From contig NC_014614.1 in NCBI RefSeq assembly GCF_000196455.1, positions 758,501-822,500 on the forward strand: DNA of 64,000 bases, given 5' to 3'. Source of the stretch: Acetoanaerobium sticklandii (GTDB lineage Bacteria > Bacillota > Clostridia > Peptostreptococcales > Filifactoraceae). Shown here one piece after another: positions 21,104 through 30,044 of this stretch (position 1 is the stretch's first letter; each line of letters opens with the position of its first letter). Position numbers and translations under genes: made by a program. Under the pieces are notes generated by a model. It had not been told where the DNA came from and did no database searches. It saw nothing but the letters and a program-made list of their open reading frames with translations.

Positions 21104-22303
21104 ATGAATACCTTGTCAGTAAAGATTCATGAAGATGTACATTATATTGGAGTAAATGACAGAGAAACCCATTTGTTTGAAAATATGTGGCCGCTAGATA
21201 ACGGAATAAGCTATAACTCATATCTTTTAACTGGAGAAAAAAATGTACTTTTAGATACAGTGAAAATTACTAAAGTAGATAGCTTCTTAGTAAAAATTCA
21301 AAACATCCTAAAAGATAAGCCACTTGATTACCTTGTAATTCATCATATGGAGCCAGACCACTCAGGCTCTATAAAATCTGTAATAGATATGTATCCAGAT
21401 GTAAAGCTTGTAGGAAACAAAAAAACTCAAGATTTCTTAGAAGCGTTTTATGGGGTAACCGGAAATTTCATTGAAGTTAAAGAAGGCGATACTTTAGATT
21501 TAGGAGATAAAAAGCTTACATTTTATATGACTCCTATGGTTCACTGGCCAGAGTCTATGGTGAGCTATGAATCAAAGCATAAAATATTATTTTCCCAAGA
21601 TGCTTTTGGGGGTTTTGGTGCTTTAGATGGTCCTATTTTTGATGATGAAATAAACTGGGATTTTTATGAATCAGAAACTAGAAGATATTATTCTAATATA
21701 GTTGGAAAGCATAGTAAGCAAGTTCAAGTAGCTATAAAAAAACTAGCTGGACTTGATATATCTATGATATGCCCTGTGCATGGACCAGTATGGAGAAGCA
21801 AGCCTGAAAAGATAGTTTCTCTATATGATAAATGGAGTAAATTTGACACAGATGAAGGTGTTGTAATAGTATACGGTACTATGTACGGAAACACTTCTAT
21901 CATGGCAGAGGCTATAGCAAGAGTACTTGCTGAAGAAGGTATCAAAGATGTGAAGATGTATGACGTATCCAAAACTCATAACTCACATATTATAAATGAA
22001 ATCTGGAAGTACAAGGGCTTAATCCTTGGAAGCTGTACCTACAACAACGGACTTTTCCCAATAATGAGCAACCTTGTAAATGTAATCAAAATGAACAATA
22101 TTCAAAACCACATTTTAGGAGTTTTCGGCTCGTATAGCTGGAGTGGGGGAGCAGTTAAAACATTAAAAGAGTTTGGCGAAACTTGCCAGTATGATTTTAT
22201 AGAAAATGTAGTTGAAGTTAAATGCTCACCTGCAATTGATGACCTTGAAAAATGTGCAGAGATAGCTAAAGAAATGGCTAAGAGGCTAAAAGAAAGCAGA
22301 TAA
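21104..22303 (+). CDS. fprA: Flavodiiron protein (FprA-type A flavoprotein)
   Basis: This enzyme reduces O2 to water and/or NO to N2O and protects anaerobes. The 399 residues comprise a metallo-beta-lactamase-like diiron domain (1-250) and a flavodoxin domain (255-399). Diiron ligands are visible in HHMEPDHSG (HxExD-H), TPMVHWPES, FSQDAFGGF and ICPVHGPVWR. The FMN P-loop is VYGTMYGNTSIMAEA. No extra rubredoxin domain is fused. It lies between rnr and smpB. The ribosome site (AAGGGGAG) is 12 nt from the ATG, rather far. Confidence 0.94.
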   Translation: MNTLSVKIHEDVHYIGVNDRETHLFENMWPLDNGISYNSYLLTGEKNVLLDTVKITKVDSFLVKIQNILKDKPLDYLVIHHMEPDHSGSIKSVIDMYPDVKLVGNKKTQDFLEAFYGVTGNFIEVKEGDTLDLGDKKLTFYMTPMVHWPESMVSYESKHKILFSQDAFGGFGALDGPIFDDEINWDFYESETRRYYSNIVGKHSKQVQVAIKKLAGLDISMICPVHGPVWRSKPEKIVSLYDKWSKFDTDEGVVIVYGTMYGNTSIMAEAIARVLAEEGIKDVKMYDVSKTHNSHIINEIWKYKGLILGSCTYNNGLFPIMSNLVNVIKMNNIQNHILGVFGSYSWSGGAVKTLKEFGETCQYDFIENVVEVKCSPAIDDLEKCAEIAKEMAKRLKESR

Positions 22304-22314
22304 AGGTGATATAA

Positions 22315-22770
22315 ATGGAAGGTTCGAAAACCGTAGCAACCAATCGAAAAGCAAGATTCAATTACGAAATCATAGAAACGTATGAAGTCGGAATCGAACT
22401 AAAGGGAACAGAAGTAAAATCAATAAGAGCTGGAAAAGTAAACCTAGGAGAGGGCTATGCAAGTGTTGATAACGGAGAGGTTTTTCTAAAGCAAGTGCAT
22501 ATCAGCCCATATGAACAAGGAAATATTTTTAATGTAGACCCTCTTAGAGTAAGAAAGCTTTTACTTCATAAACAGGAGATTAGAAAGCTTATAGGAGAAA
22601 CTACTCAAAAAGGCTACTCCCTCATACCTCTTTCCATGTATCTTAAGCGTGGGAAAGTTAAAGTACAGCTTGCTCTTGCAAAAGGTAAGAAGAATTACGA
22701 TAAGAGAGAATCTCTTGCCAAAAAAGATGCTCAGCGCAGGATGGAAAGAGAAATAAAAGACAGATATTAA
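22315..22770 (+). CDS. smpB: SsrA-binding protein SmpB
   Basis: This tmRNA-binding protein is needed for trans-translation rescue of stalled ribosomes. The 151 residues match the family. [21 protein letters not shown] at the N terminus, [14 protein letters not shown] and the basic C-terminal tail ([20 protein letters not shown]) are typical. It is 11 nt after the flavodiiron gene, so the two probably share a transcript. The tmRNA gene often follows smpB, but the next 100 nt hold only a hairpin. Confidence 0.97.
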   Translation: MEGSKTVATNRKARFNYEIIETYEVGIELKGTEVKSIRAGKVNLGEGYASVDNGEVFLKQVHISPYEQGNIFNVDPLRVRKLLLHKQEIRKLIGETTQKGYSLIPLSMYLKRGKVKVQLALAKGKKNYDKRESLAKKDAQRRMEREIKDRY

Positions 22771-22781
22771 TTATATTGTTG

Positions 22782-22820
22782 CAACCGCTTCTATTGTCAA
22801 GGAGCGGTTGTAGTTATATT
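22782..22820 (+). terminator. Probable terminator after smpB
   Basis: CAACCGCT (22782-22789) and AGCGGTTG (22803-22810) form an 8-bp stem with a 13-nt loop, followed by a weak T-containing tail. Confidence 0.6.
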
Positions 22821-22871
22821 GAGAAGAAAAGTTAAAAATTATTACATATATAATTTTGTAGGAGATGATTT

Positions 22872-24311
22872 ATGAAAATTTATAAAAGTGTCCTTAGTAT
22901 TTTTTGTATTTTGACTATTCTTTTTTCTTTCACTTCCTGCTCTAGTAAACCTACAGAGAAAGAAAATCCCTTAGATCCTCAAAAACCAGTTACTGTAGTA
23001 TTATGGCATTATTATAATGGAAATATAAAAGAAAAATTTGATGAGATAGTATCTGAATTTAATGAAACTGTAGGTATGGAAAAAGGGATTGTTGTAGATG
23101 CTCAAAGTCAAGGAGATGTAGACCAGTTAGCTACATCAGTACAAAATTCTGTTAATCAGGCAATAGGTTCTTCTCCTATGCCAGATCTTTTTGCGGCTTA
23201 TCCAGATACAGCGCTTACGGTTCACAAAATAAAAGGTCTTGTGAACTTAGAACAGTATTTTACTCAAGAGGAGTTAAATGAATATAGAAAAGAATTTTTA
23301 GAAGAAGGCAATTTTTTGTTTGATGAAGGCTTGTATATAATGCCTATTGCAAAATCAACAGAAAACCTATTTATAAATAAAACCTCCTGGGAGGAGTTTG
23401 CTAGTGAAAATTCCATAGACGATAAAAAGCTTCAAACCTGGGAAGGACTCACTGAAGTAGCTGCTTTATACTATGAAAAAACTGGAAAGAGCTTTTTTGG
23501 AATTGATTCAAATGCGAACTATATGATACAAGCAGCTATGCAGCTTGAAAATGAAATATATAAATATAATGAAGACGGCTCTGCTGAGTTTAACCTATCA
23601 AAAGATTCAGCTTATAAGGTATGGCAAAACTATTATGTACCATATATAAACAAGCATTTTGCAAAAACTGGCAGATTCAGCTCTGACGATGCAAAGACAG
23701 GAAGTGTAATTGCTTATGTAGGCTCAACTGCTGGTGCATCATATTTCCCAACAGAAGTTACCTTTAGTCAAGATAATATAGTACAAATAGAACCTCTCAC
23801 TATAGCTTACCCACATTTCGAAAGTGGAAATCCAGTAGCTATTCAGCAGGGAGCAGGAATATGTATGACAAAGAGCGACTATGCACATGAATATGCATCA
23901 GCAGAGTTTTTGAAATGGTTTACAGATACAAAACAAAACGTCAAATTTGCAATAACTACTGGATATTTTCCAGTTAAAAACGAAGCCTTAAGCGAAGAAA
24001 TATTATTAGCTGCTCTTGAGGAAAACAATATTAATAGTGAATCTATAAAGTCGACTATAAAAACAACTAGCAAAATGCTGGAAACCTATGAGCTATACAG
24101 CAATAAGCCCTTTGATAAGAGCTATGAGATGAGAAGATTTTTAGAAACCAGCTTGTTTGACAAGGTTACAACAGACTTAGAGGCTTTAGATTCAAGCAAT
24201 ATGAAGATGGATGAAAGAGCTCAGGCTATAGAAGAGCTAACCAGTATGCCTAGCTTTGAAAAATGGTACGAGGATTTAGTAAATAATGCCAACAAAATTC
24301 TAAAAGGATAA
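22872..24311 (+). CDS. Extracellular solute-binding lipoprotein (family 1) without cognate ABC permease
   Basis: The 479-residue protein starts with a hydrophobic signal (residues 5-20) and a lipobox-like FTSC with Cys23, so it is probably lipid-anchored outside the membrane. The mature part has the Venus-flytrap pattern of sugar-binding family 1 proteins (VTVVLWHYYNG..., ASAEFLKWFTD...). No ABC permease or ATPase gene is adjacent. Instead a Cache-GGDEF protein starts 10 nt downstream, then a GGDEF/EAL protein. I infer that it senses a ligand for c-di-GMP signalling rather than feeding a transporter. The ligand is unknown. Confidence 0.82.
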   Translation: MKIYKSVLSIFCILTILFSFTSCSSKPTEKENPLDPQKPVTVVLWHYYNGNIKEKFDEIVSEFNETVGMEKGIVVDAQSQGDVDQLATSVQNSVNQAIGSSPMPDLFAAYPDTALTVHKIKGLVNLEQYFTQEELNEYRKEFLEEGNFLFDEGLYIMPIAKSTENLFINKTSWEEFASENSIDDKKLQTWEGLTEVAALYYEKTGKSFFGIDSNANYMIQAAMQLENEIYKYNEDGSAEFNLSKDSAYKVWQNYYVPYINKHFAKTGRFSSDDAKTGSVIAYVGSTAGASYFPTEVTFSQDNIVQIEPLTIAYPHFESGNPVAIQQGAGICMTKSDYAHEYASAEFLKWFTDTKQNVKFAITTGYFPVKNEALSEEILLAALEENNINSESIKSTIKTTSKMLETYELYSNKPFDKSYEMRRFLETSLFDKVTTDLEALDSSNMKMDERAQAIEELTSMPSFEKWYEDLVNNANKILKG

Positions 24312-24321
24312 GGACGTTATC

Positions 24322-26409
24322 ATGAGACGGATATTGAGACAAAGAAATTCAATTGTATATAGATTGACTATTTTTGCGATTATTATAATTGTAATACAGT
24401 CTTTGTTTTTAATAGCTGTTTTAGTCAATGGAGGAGTTTTAAGACAAGCTAAATTAAATGCTTATGAATCCTTTAGCGATAAAGTACAAGGTAGAAAAGC
24501 ATATTTAGAGCTTGAGATGAAAAATAGATGGACAAATGTAGACCCATTCTTGTCTCAAATATCAAAAAAACTTTCTAAGACCTATGAGACAGATACGCTA
24601 CTACTAGATAGTTTGTCTTCGGAGTTAATAGAAATGCTGAGAACTACAAAGGCAACGGGAGCTTTTATATTGCTTACTGACGATATAAATGATAATAATG
24701 TTCCGGGACTTTATTTTAGAGATTATGATCCTTTGTCTGATAATCTTTCTTTTAAAGATTTATATGTAGTAGTTGGACCTTCTGAGATAGCAAAAAAACT
24801 CAAGGTACCTTTAGATCAGATGTGGAGCTATGATTTACGATTAACAAGTGATAATCATGATTTTATAAAAAAACCTCTTAATCTCGCTAATTTATCAAAT
24901 GACCCTAAACTTTTAGGCTACTGGAGCAAGCCATTTAAATTATCGGATACTGATTTGCAAATAATGACTTACTCCATGCCTATATTTGACTCTGAGAACA
25001 ATCTAAAAGGCATAGTAGGCATAGAAGTTACACTCAATCATATGATTAAAATGCTTCCAGCTACTGATTTGAAGCTAAAGGATTCACTTGGCTATATTTT
25101 AACGCATAAACCAACAAATGATTCTAAGCCAATACCATCAGTAATAGTAAGCGCACTCCAAAAAAGATATTTAGTAGAAAATGAACCGCTAAATCTGCTT
25201 ATTGAAAATGAAGACTTTGGGATCTATAAGCTTTTAAACCACACTGGCAGTTATGATATTTATGCCAGTGTAGAAGAACTAAAGCTGTATCAGCCAAATA
25301 CACCTTTTGAAGGAGAGTCATGGTATCTAGTTGGATTTATGAGAGGGGACGAGCTGTTCTCATATGTATATAGAACCCAAAGTATATTATGGGGAGCATT
25401 CATTATAGCCTTGATAGTAGGAATATTTGGAGGTGTGTATTTTAGTTATAGATTTTCAAAACCAATTGTGGATCTTTCTAAAAAAGTAAGAGAAAGTAAT
25501 AAAAATGAAATTATGATAGTAGAGCCTACTGGCTTACTTGAGGTGGATGAACTCGCACAGGCTATGCAAGAAGCCAATAATGAAAGACTGGAGTCTGTAT
25601 CTAGACTAACTAGAGTAATTTCGCTATTTGATTTGCCAATCGCTGCTTTTGAGATAAAAAATAACAGTGATGACATTTTTGTAACAGAAAAACTTTACAC
25701 TATTTTAGACCTTGATGATAAAAATAAAACTAATTTTATGAATAAATTAAACGAACTTCTAAATAATCCTGAGGAAAATGAGGAAGGTGTTTATAAAATA
25801 AATCTAGAATATCCAAGATGGGTTAAGCTAAAGATGACCGATTCTTCAGATACTACAATTGGAGTTATTCAAGATATTACTGAAGAGATGAAGGAGAAGC
25901 TCCAAATAAGAATGGATAGAGATATTGATCCACTTACTAGACTTCTAAATAGAAGAGCTTTTCAAAGCTATATGGAGCAATTACTATTCAAAAATCCATT
26001 AAAAAGCTCTGCACTTGTTATGTTTGATTTAGATAATCTGAAAAATATGAATGATACCTATGGTCATAAATGGGGAGATTTCTATATAAAAGAAGCTGTT
26101 CAAAGACTTAATAACATAACTCAGAGAAACAAGATGCTGCTTGGAAGACGCTCTGGAGATGAGTTTGTTTTACTCCTTTATGGGTTTACGAGCAAGCAAG
26201 AAATAGAAGACTGTATGAATGAGTTCTTTTCATATATTAAAGGCAATACTATAAAGCTTCCAGATGGAAAGGATTATAGTATAGGAATATCTGCTGGACT
26301 TGCTTGGATTGATAGCTGGCCTACAGATTACGAGGATTTATTAAATAAAGCTGATGAAGCGCTTTATATATCTAAATTTAATAATAAGGGTAACTGGACT
26401 AAACTTTAA
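24322..26409 (+). CDS. Membrane diguanylate cyclase with extracellular sensor domain (SGDEF variant)
   Basis: The 695-residue protein has a membrane segment at about 15-37, an extracellular Cache-like sensor (about 40-345), a second membrane segment (about 352-374), a HAMP-like linker, a PAS-like region (about 430-530) and a GGDEF domain (534-695). The signature is RRSGDEF, so the first Gly of GGDEF is Ser. Substrate residues (FDLDNLKNMNDTYGHKWGD) are kept, so c-di-GMP synthesis is plausible but not certain. It lies 10 nt after the solute-binding lipoprotein gene, whose product may dock on its sensor domain. Confidence 0.85.
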   Translation: MRRILRQRNSIVYRLTIFAIIIIVIQSLFLIAVLVNGGVLRQAKLNAYESFSDKVQGRKAYLELEMKNRWTNVDPFLSQISKKLSKTYETDTLLLDSLSSELIEMLRTTKATGAFILLTDDINDNNVPGLYFRDYDPLSDNLSFKDLYVVVGPSEIAKKLKVPLDQMWSYDLRLTSDNHDFIKKPLNLANLSNDPKLLGYWSKPFKLSDTDLQIMTYSMPIFDSENNLKGIVGIEVTLNHMIKMLPATDLKLKDSLGYILTHKPTNDSKPIPSVIVSALQKRYLVENEPLNLLIENEDFGIYKLLNHTGSYDIYASVEELKLYQPNTPFEGESWYLVGFMRGDELFSYVYRTQSILWGAFIIALIVGIFGGVYFSYRFSKPIVDLSKKVRESNKNEIMIVEPTGLLEVDELAQAMQEANNERLESVSRLTRVISLFDLPIAAFEIKNNSDDIFVTEKLYTILDLDDKNKTNFMNKLNELLNNPEENEEGVYKINLEYPRWVKLKMTDSSDTTIGVIQDITEEMKEKLQIRMDRDIDPLTRLLNRRAFQSYMEQLLFKNPLKSSALVMFDLDNLKNMNDTYGHKWGDFYIKEAVQRLNNITQRNKMLLGRRSGDEFVLLLYGFTSKQEIEDCMNEFFSYIKGNTIKLPDGKDYSIGISAGLAWIDSWPTDYEDLLNKADEALYISKFNNKGNWTKL

Positions 26410-26448
26410 GCTTAGGAGTTTGTAGATCTTAGGTGAAGGGAGTTAACT

Positions 26449-28688
26449 ATGGAAAAACTAAAAGCAGTAGACTCTAAGAAATATATAGCATTGTTTATAA
26501 TTCTTTCGATGTGTTACTCCATGATAACTTTTATTGTGCTACAAGATAGAATAAAGAGCCAATACAACCTACTTCACCAAGAAACCACAAAAATAGCTAA
26601 AGGTATTCAAATAATTTGTCAAATGCGGCAAATGCAAAGGAAATAATATCTGAGCTGCTTGAAGAAAAACTTTATATAGCTAGCGAAAGTATAGCTACTA
26701 AGCTAAATACCTTAGAAAGCAGTCAACTTGATGCTTTAGCTGATGAATATAGAGTTGACGATATCCATATTTACAATCCTCAAGGAGTAATTGTAAAGAC
26801 AAATGTCAATGAGTATATTGGGTGGAAGGCTTTTGAGGGACATCCAGTTTATAATTTTATGACAGGTAACAGCAATAGTCTAATAGAAGAGATTAGACCT
26901 GACACGGAGTCTGGAGTGTATTTCAAATATGGATATTATAAGCTAGACAATGGCTCTTTTGTTCAAATAGGTATAAGGGCTGAAAAAATTCATGAGTTTT
27001 TAAATGATTTTGAGATTCAAAATCTTATAACAACACTTAAGGAGATTAATTCTCTTGAGAAAGTATTATTTATAGATAATGAGTTACGTATTGTAAATAG
27101 CACTGATTATAATCTGACTGGAGTAAAAATAACTAATCCTAGAATCAGGGAAATCATTGAAAAGAACGAAGAATCGGGATTTATTGCTCAAAATAAAAAC
27201 GATGAGTATTATCAATTTTATCAGCCTATTAATTTTGATGGAGTTAAGATTGGAACCTTGGCAATATATTATGATACTGAGTCTATAAGACAAAGCTCTA
27301 GGCTTATTATTATGAATGGCTTAGTAATTTATTTGATAGTACTATGTATATTAGGATACATTGTCAGTAGCTTTTATAGTAAAAGCAAAAGGTATTTTGA
27401 CATAGGATTTTATGACAAGCTTAGCAATCTTCCCAACAAGCATTACTTTGAAGAATATATAAAGCCGTTGCTAGCTAAAAGCGATATTCAAAATCAGGCA
27501 CTTATTTTCATCAATATAAAAAACTTCAGCGCAGTAAATATTTCCTATGGATATGCTTTTGGAGATGAAGTAATTAAGAAAATAGCTTTAAATCTCAAAA
27601 ATATAAATACTGTAAAAACTACATTATTTAGAATGGAATCTGATAGATTTTTATTGTTTGTAGAAAATTATACAGATGAAAATGAAATATTGAGCTTAAT
27701 TGCCCAAATAAACAATGTTTTTAGCACATCCCTTGACTTAAGCAATAGCGATTATTCACTTACAGTAGAGTTAGGAATAGTTAAGCTGGATGAAGAGGAT
27801 TTAGAGCTTGATAGAATTATGAAAAATGGAGCTATTGCCTTAAAAAATGTAAAAAGGGATACCTTTGTAAACTATGTGTTTTTTAATAAAGACATGGAAG
27901 AGGCTTTAATTAGACAAAATAAAATAGAGCGTGAATTAAGAAAGGCATTAGCAGATCCCTTGCAGGAAATTATATATGTAGAATTTCAACCTCAAGTAGA
28001 TATCATTTCAGGTAAAATACTTGGTTTCGAAGCTTTAGCTAGGATGAAGTCTGAAGATTTAGGCCATGTTTCGCCTATGGAATTTATTCCTATTGCCGAA
28101 GAAAAACTTCTTATAGTTGAATTAGGTAATTTTGTTTTGAAGAAATCTTGCGAGTTTATTAAAACTTTAAATCAGCACAATATATTTAATCAGTGGGTAG
28201 CAATTAATATATCAGCAGCTCAAATCCTTAGAAGTGATTTTGTAAAAACTATTCTAGGCATAATAGAGGAATGTGATTGTGACAAAAGCCAAATAGAATT
28301 AGAAATTACAGAGTCGTTGCTTATTGATAATTTTGAGCTTGTTAACAATCAACTGGATAGACTTCGTAGATTTGGAATAAAAATATCACTTGATGATTTC
28401 GGCACAGGATATTCCTCTTTTTCAATGCTTGAAGAGACGAATATAGATAAGCTCAAAATTGATAGAAGCTTTATAAATAGGATAACTGAGGATAATTTGG
28501 AAGTTTCAATAGCAGAGGATATAATTTCTATGGCCCATAAGCTAGGACTTACTGTAATAGCAGAGGGAGTCGAAAGCCAAAATCAAAAGAATTGTTTATC
28601 AGAGCATGAGTGTGATATAGCTCAAGGCTATTATTACAGCAAGCCTATTTCGTTCGAAAAAGCAATAAAGATGGCTACTAATAATTAA
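26449..28688 (+). pseudogene. Membrane GGDEF/EAL protein, frameshifted after the first membrane segment
   Basis: A frame starting at 26449 (ribosome site AAGGGAG) encodes one membrane segment (residues 12-31) and ends at 26646. The rest lies in another frame from about 26601 to 28688. They join if CAAATAATTT at 26608-26617 had one more A, giving about 746 residues. The joined protein has two membrane segments around a sensor domain, a degenerate GGDEF domain (MESDRF in place of GGDEF, so no cyclase activity expected) and an EAL domain with EALAR, ELEITES, DDFGTGYSS and EGVES, all consistent with an active c-di-GMP phosphodiesterase. A separate start at the TTG at 26616 would lack the first membrane segment. 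Confidence 0.75.
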
Positions 28689-28711
28689 TTAGTAGCCATC
28701 TTTATTGCTTT
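28659..28711. terminator. 24-bp perfect hairpin, two-way terminator
   Basis: The left arm at 28659-28682 and right arm at 28688-28711 are perfectly complementary over 24 bp, with a 5-nt loop. The left arm is also the last codons of the GGDEF/EAL gene. It separates two convergent genes and has A and T runs suited to termination in both directions. Confidence 0.88.
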
Positions 28712-28735
28712 AATGAGAGATAGTCTTATTTTGAA

Positions 28736-29944
28736 TTAGCTTTTCGAATCTTTGATTTTATCAATAATAACAAATACAACTATAGTTCCAATCACTGCTA
28801 AAACGCTACTGATAAGCAAGAGAGAAGAAGCACCGCTTAAATCAAGTACAAATCCTCCGATAAAGCTTGCAAATACAGTGCTTAAAGTCATCATGCTAGT
28901 GATGAGAGACTGACCTTTAACAGCCTCATTCTTATCCATAACTTCATCGACAAGATGAACACTTGAGGATAAAAATAAAGGAAAAGAGATGAGCTGAAAT
29001 AAAAATGCTATATAGATGAAGCTAACTGAGCCAGCTAAATATGTTAGAAATATTTTAAATGCAAAGGCTACAGAGGATAGCTTGAGCATAAACTGACAGC
29101 TGAGCTTTTTTCTGATTTGAGTAAAGAAAAAAAGTCCAGGTAGCTCTAGCACAGCCATGAAAGAAAATAATTGGCCCATTTGATTACTGTTTCCACCTAC
29201 ATTTTCAAGAATTTGAATCAAGTAGCTATTAAGCACTGAATTTTGGAAAAAAATCAGCATTACTGCAAATGAAAAGATTACAAAGTTTTTATTACGGCGT
29301 ATAAATTCTGAAAGGCTTATCTTTTGCTGAGATTTTTGCATTTTGTTTAAATCTATGTTATCTATATCAGCTTCAATTACTGCTTTTTTGGATATAGATG
29401 CAGTAATTAAAAGAGATGCAATAAGCAAAAAAAGAATTATTATTCCAGCCGTAGGAATGGCATTTTTGCCATATTTATATACCATAGCACCTAATATGCT
29501 AGTCATTGCAGCGTAAGAGACAGAACCAAAGCTACGAGACATTCCAAAATTTATTGGATTTCTAGCAGTACTATAATGAAAGGCAATGGACGTTACTATA
29601 GGCTGAAGAGATGACATAAAAGCAGCTAATGTTATAAATACTATAGTTAAGGTTAAGGATTTCATTTTAAATAGGTATAAGGAAGCTGTTCCAAATATAA
29701 GCCCAATTGCTACAATATTAGTAAGCAAAATGAGTGGCTTTTGCTCCATTTTATCCACCATATCAGCTAGAATAGGCTGGAGAATTACAGCTCCTATACT
29801 GGAAAGTGCAAGTATAACACCTATTTCTGAATTGGTATAATCTTTACTGAGTAGAAAAACAGATGCAAAGCTCATTATAGCGCCAAAATACATCCAATAT
29901 GAGCCTTGGACAGCACTATATGAAATATTTAATGATTTTTTCAT
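28736..29944 (-). CDS. Major facilitator superfamily transporter
   Basis: The 402-residue integral membrane protein has about 12 hydrophobic segments in two halves separated by a basic central loop near residue 205 (MQKSQQKISLSEFIRRNK). The N-terminal GSYWMYFGAIMSFASVFLL and the domain order resemble the LacY/nucleoside-symporter branch (MFS_1-like) of the superfamily. The substrate cannot be assigned. It is a single gene, divergent from the sigma-54 activator with about 100 nt between the starts, so the two might be co-regulated. Confidence 0.8.
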   Translation of the reverse strand: MKKSLNISYSAVQGSYWMYFGAIMSFASVFLLSKDYTNSEIGVILALSSIGAVILQPILADMVDKMEQKPLILLTNIVAIGLIFGTASLYLFKMKSLTLTIVFITLAAFMSSLQPIVTSIAFHYSTARNPINFGMSRSFGSVSYAAMTSILGAMVYKYGKNAIPTAGIIILFLLIASLLITASISKKAVIEADIDNIDLNKMQKSQQKISLSEFIRRNKNFVIFSFAVMLIFFQNSVLNSYLIQILENVGGNSNQMGQLFSFMAVLELPGLFFFTQIRKKLSCQFMLKLSSVAFAFKIFLTYLAGSVSFIYIAFLFQLISFPLFLSSSVHLVDEVMDKNEAVKGQSLITSMMTLSTVFASFIGGFVLDLSGASSLLLISSVLAVIGTIVVFVIIDKIKDSKS

Positions 29945-30044
29945 GAAATTTCCTCTTACTTTCTCAAATTATGTTCTATTATATAGATATGATTGTATCA
30001 TCTTTTTTCGCTATATTGAATCAATTAATTGTCAGGAGGAGGGG

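Noticed and set aside
22771..22871. tmRNA (ssrA) gene after smpB
   Set aside because: Only about 100 nt are available, filled by a hairpin and the next gene's leader; no tmRNA ends or tag frame.
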